A model generated the notes under the pieces. It did no database searches and was not told the DNA's origin. It saw nothing but the letters and a program-made list of their open reading frames with translations. Below, one piece after another: positions 44,218 to 47,928 of a stretch of DNA of 47,928 nucleotides. Origin of the DNA: Paracoccaceae bacterium (lineage in GTDB: Bacteria; Pseudomonadota; Alphaproteobacteria; Rhizobiales; Stappiaceae); NCBI GenBank assembly GCA_002709505.1, contig PARB01000055.1, forward strand, positions 1 to 47,928. The letters run 5' to 3'. Position 1 is the first letter of the stretch. The number at the start of each line of letters is the position of its first letter. The position numbers and the translations under genes were made by a program.

Positions 44218-44924
44218 CCGCGCCCGTCATCGTTTCACCAGCCGATCCCGCGAAGATCGCGGCCGTTTTGCAGGCCAAGCGCGCCCGCGAGGCGGCCAAG
44301 GCGCTGCGGGTCGTGCAGCGGCGGTTGATGCACGGGCGCGGGCTTTCGGCGACGCACAGGGTGATTGCCTGCCGCGCGCCAGCGGAAGCGCCGCCGGCGC
44401 CGGATGGGCTTGTTCCTGTCACGCAAGAGGTGACCATTGTCGATGTCGAGGATCTGATCTGCGAGGTCGCAGCCCGGTGCGGGCTGACGCGGGCCCAGGT
44501 GGTGGCCGGCTCGCGGGTTCCGGAAATCGTTGATGCGCGCCACGAAATCTGGTGGCGGCTCCACCATGAATATGGGCTGTCCTATTCGCGTATCGGGCGC
44601 GTTTTCAACCGCGATCACACTACGATCCGGCACGGCGTGGATCGTTGGCGGACGCGGATACGGCGCGCGGATCCGCGATCCGCAATCCGTATCGACGCGT
44701 TTCTGGACGCCGTGCTTTCGGAAAGCAACTGCACGCGCGAGGCGCTCGCTAGCGGTGCGCGCGGGGCGCAAGCGCGCCGGGCGCGCCGGGTGGCGATAGA
44801 GGCCTTGACCGATCGAATAGGGCTGTCGGCGGCTGAAGTCGGCAAGGTGCTGGGAATGACGCGAGACGCGGTTCTTCAGCGGTTGTCGTGCTGGCGCCGC
44901 GCGGACGGGGAGAGCGCGGGATGA
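44214..44924 (+). CDS. DnaA domain-IV protein with a second HTH (no AAA+ domain)
   Basis: A 236-aa protein (GTG start in a GTGA overlap). Residues ~75-145 match the C-terminal DNA-binding domain of DnaA: VEDLICEVAARCGLTRAQVV, then YSRIGRVFNRDHTTIRHGV, where RDHTT is the DnaA-box-reading signature. A second helix-turn-helix-like segment follows near the end (IGLSAAEVGKVLGMTRDAVL). There is no ATPase domain. It could bind DnaA boxes of the host or phage and compete with, or recruit, DnaA. It directly precedes the replication initiator gene. Confidence 0.85.
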   Translation: MTAPVIVSPADPAKIAAVLQAKRAREAAKALRVVQRRLMHGRGLSATHRVIACRAPAEAPPAPDGLVPVTQEVTIVDVEDLICEVAARCGLTRAQVVAGSRVPEIVDARHEIWWRLHHEYGLSYSRIGRVFNRDHTTIRHGVDRWRTRIRRADPRSAIRIDAFLDAVLSESNCTREALASGARGAQARRARRVAIEALTDRIGLSAAEVGKVLGMTRDAVLQRLSCWRRADGESAG

Positions 44925-46180
44925 GCCATGAGGCCACCACGTGGGCGATCCGGCAGCGCGGTCTGCCGCCGGCGGCAAAGCTCGTCCTGTGGCACCTGTG
45001 CGACCGCTATCACCCGGACCATGGCTGCTTCCCCCGTCAGGACACGCTCGCGGAGGACTGCGAAATGTCGCGCTCCAGCATCAACAATCACCTCAACGTG
45101 CTTGAAGAGCGCGGGCTGATCCGCCGTATCGCGGAGAGGGATGCGCGCACGAAAAAGCAGCGGGTCACACGGTACCGATTTGCGTTCGAAGAGGGGTTCG
45201 CGGAGGTTGGTGACAGGGAAAATCCGTGTCCAGATATTGGACACGGCGGCGGCGGTCCGGCGGCGAGCCGTGTCCAAAATTCGGGGCGAGCCGTGTCCAA
45301 CTGTTTGGACACTACTGGTGAACCCTTAATTGAACCCGTAACTACCCCCCAAAGCCCCCCAGCCGAAATCGAGCCGCAGGGAGCTGGTGGGATCGCTTCG
45401 GTAACGACACGGTCGCTTGGGACCGGATCGACCGATCGGGAGCAAGGCGAGGCAAGCGCGGGTGAACCGGGCGACGACGGCGACGGGGCTCGGGAAGGGG
45501 AACGCGGGTCGGACGCCGGAACGGATCGCAGCGCCGCGGCGCGAAAGGCGGCGGAAACCAGGACGTTCGACAAGCTGGTGCGCGAATGGCCGGGCGGTGC
45601 CAGCGAAAGCCAGAAACGGATCCGGGTAGCCTGGGACGCGCTGTCTGCGCAGGAAAAGCGCGACGCGGCGGAGCGGGCGGAAACCTATCGACGCGATGCG
45701 ACGAAGGCAGGACACAAACGGCCTCGGCTTGGAGCCTATCTGGCCGAGCGGCGGTTCGCTCATGTTCGCGCTCCGGTGCGCCGGACGGCGGCGGAAGATG
45801 GCGGTCCGCCAGCGAACCGTCTAAAGGCCGAAGTCGTCGAGGCGTTTCTGGCTCATGAAGCGGCGCGCGAGGTGTTGGCGCTGGCGGCGCGCGACGGGCT
45901 GGTGTCGTCGTTGGCGGATGACGTGGCGAAATGGCACCGGCTGACGTCGGTTGCCCGCTACCGCGAAAAGCGTGGCGAATGGATCGCCACCAGGGAGAGA
46001 GTTCAGCAACCCCTCGACGATGATAGCCAGGTCAACATAGCGCTGCGGACACTCGCCCGATCTTTCGAGCAAAAGGCCGCGAAATGGCAGGCCTTCGCCG
46101 ATGGCGTGCTGGGGTGGTCGGCGCGCGACGGACCAGGAGGCGAGAGGGAGACCGGTGTGGCGAAGCGGGCGAACGGCTGA
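44921..46180 (+). CDS. Phage replication initiator-like protein with N-terminal winged helix
   Basis: A 419-aa protein. Residues ~15-75 form a helix_turn_helix_36-type winged helix (LPPAAKLVLWHLCDRYHPDH, DTLAEDCEMSRSSINNHLNVLEERG in two parts), as in many phage O-like initiators. A low-complexity linker of Gly/Ser/Thr/Glu-rich sequence follows (about 90-210), then a charged helical C-terminal region. The part coding for the start of the linker contains five CCGTGTCCA elements, just as lambda O contains its own origin. ATGA overlap with the DnaA-domain gene. Confidence 0.75.
   Translation: MSHEATTWAIRQRGLPPAAKLVLWHLCDRYHPDHGCFPRQDTLAEDCEMSRSSINNHLNVLEERGLIRRIAERDARTKKQRVTRYRFAFEEGFAEVGDRENPCPDIGHGGGGPAASRVQNSGRAVSNCLDTTGEPLIEPVTTPQSPPAEIEPQGAGGIASVTTRSLGTGSTDREQGEASAGEPGDDGDGAREGERGSDAGTDRSAAARKAAETRTFDKLVREWPGGASESQKRIRVAWDALSAQEKRDAAERAETYRRDATKAGHKRPRLGAYLAERRFAHVRAPVRRTAAEDGGPPANRLKAEVVEAFLAHEAAREVLALAARDGLVSSLADDVAKWHRLTSVARYREKRGEWIATRERVQQPLDDDSQVNIALRTLARSFEQKAAKWQAFADGVLGWSARDGPGGERETGVAKRANG
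45224..45312. repeat. Iteron cluster, candidate phage replication origin
   Basis: Five copies of CCGTGTCCA or its complement: 45224-45232 (+), 45238-45246 (-), 45268-45276 (+), 45291-45299 (+) and 45306-45312 (-, 7 of 9 bases). The first two form a perfect palindrome with a 5-nt gap; the last two nearly so with 6 nt. Copies three and four lie in a longer direct repeat, GCGAGCCGTGTCCAA, with a 23-nt period. An AT-richer segment follows (45325-45345). Confidence 0.65.
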
Positions 46181-46186
46181 GGGCAA

Positions 46187-47017
46187 ATGCGCAAGACAAT
46201 CGACATCGAGAAACTGGTGACCTGGGCCTATCGCGATGAACTGCCGAAGGCCGTCGGCGGTAGCGGGGGCATCGCGTCAATACGGAGCGGGTACGAGTCG
46301 ATCACGCAATACGGCGAGCTCCTGACGATGATCGATCGTACGAACGTCTATGGCATGGTGCCGGCGTTTGCCGCGGATGACGACGGGCCGCACGCGGATG
46401 CGGTGACCGTGCACCGGGCTGTGGTCGCGCTGGACGGGTTCGACCTGGATCTGCCCGACGACTGGACGCCGATGCAGGAACTCGGGCAGTTCGGCGATCT
46501 CGGCGTGCAGGCCGTGGCGGTGGCGCTTGACCGGCTGACACGGGTCACCGGCGACGGGCGGCGGGTGTTGCGGCGCGGGCCAGGCGCGTTGGTGCGTCAT
46601 CACGCGATCATGGGTGGTTGTCCAGACTGGCACGGCGAAGTGCCGGAAATGTGCGAGGTGCGCGGGCCGAACGGCGGGCCGCTGTGGTTCCGCCGCAAGG
46701 TCGAGCGGTATGACGATGCGTTCGGAAATCCGGTCGAGCACGCCTATGAGGATGCTGACGGTTGGGACGTCAAGCGCAAGGTCGCCAAGCGCGGTGCCTA
46801 TCGCAAGTACCGGCTGGTGCCGGACCCGGTACCGGCGCTGGTGGCGCGGGCGGAATATGAGGTCTGGCATGCGGCGCTTGCCGTGCTGGTGGAAGATCTG
46901 GCGGGTGTTCTGGAGGCGCATGAGGTGCGTGACACGGTCCGCCCCGCGCGTCCATGGGAACCGCATGACGCCCGCGCCTCGCGCATCCTGAAGGCGGTCT
47001 CGCTCGAAAATTGTTGA
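46187..47017 (+). CDS. Phage protein of unknown function (276 aa)
   Basis: A 276-aa protein beginning MRKTIDIEKLVTWAYRDELP, 6 nt after the initiator gene with GAGGGC upstream. It has a globular, acidic N-terminal two thirds containing HHAIMGGCPDWHGE and a WFRRKVERYDD stretch, and a helical C-terminus. Position at the end of the early operon suggests a replication or packaging accessory role, but no family is recognised. It is followed by an intrinsic terminator. Confidence 0.75.
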   Translation: MRKTIDIEKLVTWAYRDELPKAVGGSGGIASIRSGYESITQYGELLTMIDRTNVYGMVPAFAADDDGPHADAVTVHRAVVALDGFDLDLPDDWTPMQELGQFGDLGVQAVAVALDRLTRVTGDGRRVLRRGPGALVRHHAIMGGCPDWHGEVPEMCEVRGPNGGPLWFRRKVERYDDAFGNPVEHAYEDADGWDVKRKVAKRGAYRKYRLVPDPVPALVARAEYEVWHAALAVLVEDLAGVLEAHEVRDTVRPARPWEPHDARASRILKAVSLENC

Positions 47018-47064
47018 CCGGAACATTTGGTTTGACATACAACATGCATGGACAAGAGTGACAG

Positions 47065-47096
47065 AACCCCGGCTCCGCCAGCGACCGGGGTTTTTT
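47065..47096 (+). terminator. Intrinsic terminator of the early operon
   Basis: AACCCCGG / CCGGGGTT stem (8 bp) with a 12-nt loop and a run of six or more T, the clearest Rho-independent terminator in the window. It separates the early operon from the packaging genes. Confidence 0.9.
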
Positions 47097-47139
47097 CGTG
47101 TCGAACGAATTTAGGGACCGTATCGCGTCCAAACACAAT

Positions 47140-47170
47140 ACTGGCGGACTTAGCGTTTGGGTCCGCCAGT
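47140..47170 (+). promoter_or_regulatory. Hairpin upstream of the small terminase gene
   Basis: Perfect 10-bp inverted repeat ACTGGCGGAC / GTCCGCCAGT with an 11-nt loop, about 95 nt before the terminase start and without a T-run. It may be a second terminator, a structural part of the packaging site or a leader element. Confidence 0.5.
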
Positions 47171-47189
47171 CTGACGGCGAATCTAAAGC

Positions 47190-47249
47190 CGCAACAAACG
47201 CAACAGTCTTGGCGCAACACCGGGCGCCAAACTCAACACATCCGCAACA
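47190..47249 (+). repeat. CGCAACA repeats before the terminase gene
   Basis: CGCAACA occurs at 47190-47196, 47199-47205, 47213-47219 and 47243-47249, the last two extended to CGCAACACCG. The spacing is irregular. Repeats next to a small terminase gene can be the recognition sequence for packaging (pac or cos-B type). Confidence 0.5.
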
Positions 47250-47264
47250 CCGAGGCAATTGACG

Positions 47265-47928
47265 ATGGCAACGCAGACCGTGCCAGCAGACGATCGTGCT
47301 GTGTCGGCTGCGGAGTTCGCGCGTCTGCGCGGGGTGCATCGCAGCCAGGTCACACGGTACGTGAAGGACGGCAAGATCAGCGGCGAGGCGTTGGTGCCAT
47401 CGGATCGCGGCGTGAAGATCCGGGTGGATCTCGCGATGGCGCAGCTGCGCGAGCGGCTCGACATCGGACAGCAGATCGGAAACGGCATTGACGCGCGAAC
47501 CTCGATCGTCCCGGACGAGATGCGTGGATCGTCGGCATCGAGATCCGAGGGCTCGCTGTTTGCGGAAGCAGACGACCAGGCGGGATCGGCTAAAGCGGGC
47601 GAGCGCGACATGTCGGTCGAGGCGCAGATCAAACGCGAGCGGTTGCGCAGTGCGCAGTTCGCGAACCGCAAGGCGGCCGAAGAGGAAGAGGCGCGCAAGG
47701 GGCGCCTCATGGAAACCGAGGCGGCGCAGGCGAGGATGGCAGGGCTTGTCTCCCAGACGCTTCAGGCGTTCGAGGGCGGTCTGGCGGACATGGCGACATC
47801 GATCGGCGAACGGTTCGAGATCCCGCAGCGCGACGTGCTTCACCTCCTGAAGGGCGAGTTTCGCAAAGTGTGCGCGGCGGCGGCCGAACGTGCACGCAAG
47901 AAACTCAGGGAAACCCCGGCCACGGTCG
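47265..47928 (+). CDS. Small terminase subunit, Nu1/DUF1441-like (partial)
   Basis: An open frame from ATG 47265 to the window edge (221 codons, no stop). The N-terminus carries a winged-helix/MerR-like HTH (VSAAEFARLRGVHRSQVTRY) as in lambda Nu1. The middle part (SVEAQIKRERLRSAQFANRK and a glutamate/arginine-rich coiled coil, then RFEIPQRDVLHLLKGEFRKV) resembles DUF1441 small terminase proteins. It would bind the phage packaging site and load the large terminase, presumably encoded just beyond the edge. Confidence 0.85.
   Translation, partial: MATQTVPADDRAVSAAEFARLRGVHRSQVTRYVKDGKISGEALVPSDRGVKIRVDLAMAQLRERLDIGQQIGNGIDARTSIVPDEMRGSSASRSEGSLFAEADDQAGSAKAGERDMSVEAQIKRERLRSAQFANRKAAEEEEARKGRLMETEAAQARMAGLVSQTLQAFEGGLADMATSIGERFEIPQRDVLHLLKGEFRKVCAAAAERARKKLRETPATV

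Noticed and set aside
45224..45312. CCGTGTCCA repeats as a CRISPR array or as further copies of the repressor operator
   Set aside because: The repeats are too short and irregular for CRISPR, and the core TGTCCA differs from the operator half-site TGTCCC and its spacing.

Overview
The window is GC-rich, has dense, often overlapping genes with G/C-ending codons, and carries families typical of Alphaproteobacteria: a TAXI-type TRAP transporter, acetoacetyl-CoA synthetase, a MocR regulator and a GcrA-like phage protein. A Hyphomicrobiales or related marine/soil alphaproteobacterium is the best guess. That is inference from gene content; no rRNA or other taxonomic marker is present.

Layout. (1) 1-5333: end of a DctB-like histidine kinase, a DctD-like response regulator, then a TAXI TRAP uptake system (binding protein plus fused membrane protein). 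(2) 5445-9111: a YaiI/DUF188 protein, a convergent acetoacetyl-CoA synthetase and a Gfo/Idh/MocA oxidoreductase. (3) 9125-18289, all minus strand: a PgtC-PgtB-PgtA-like regulatory trio (periplasmic binding protein, sensor kinase, NtrC-like regulator) followed by an Fbp/Afu-type ABC importer. The sensor-side and transporter-side binding proteins are clearly paralogues, and the same 8-bp word (TGGGTCAT) lies in front of both operons. (4) 18361-29778: a catabolic island around a divergent MocR regulator: aldehyde dehydrogenase and enolase-superfamily enzyme on one side, a Pot-type ABC importer and two flavin oxidoreductases on the other. It looks built to import and oxidise a small amine, polyamine or betaine-like compound; the substrate cannot be read from the sequence. 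(5) 29941-35500: surface polysaccharide genes (AGE-family epimerase, KpsE, KpsM, KpsT, PseB-like dehydratase).

(6) About 35471 to the right edge: the left part of a prophage inserted at the 3' end of the pseB-like gene. From the junction it has putative arm-type repeats, a tyrosine integrase, small genes and an HD hydrolase (minus strand), an immunity region with a short repressor, a Cro-like protein and GGGACA-N4-TGTCCC operators, and then a long plus-strand early operon whose first twelve genes all overlap by 1 or 4 nt. That operon encodes small HTH proteins, a GcrA-C-terminal-like protein, a PD-(D/E)XK nuclease, a beta-class DNA methyltransferase, a C5-methyltransferase-like protein, a DnaA-domain-IV protein and a winged-helix replication initiator. 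The initiator gene holds five copies of CCGTGTCCA, arranged like an iteron origin. After a terminator comes a repeat-rich stretch and a Nu1/DUF1441-like small terminase subunit cut by the window edge.

Most noteworthy: the sigma54-family regulator that has lost both its GAFTGA loop and its Walker B glutamate, together with its shared operators; the putative replication origin inside the initiator gene; the nuclease-methyltransferase-DnaA_C block; and the prophage junction in pseB.
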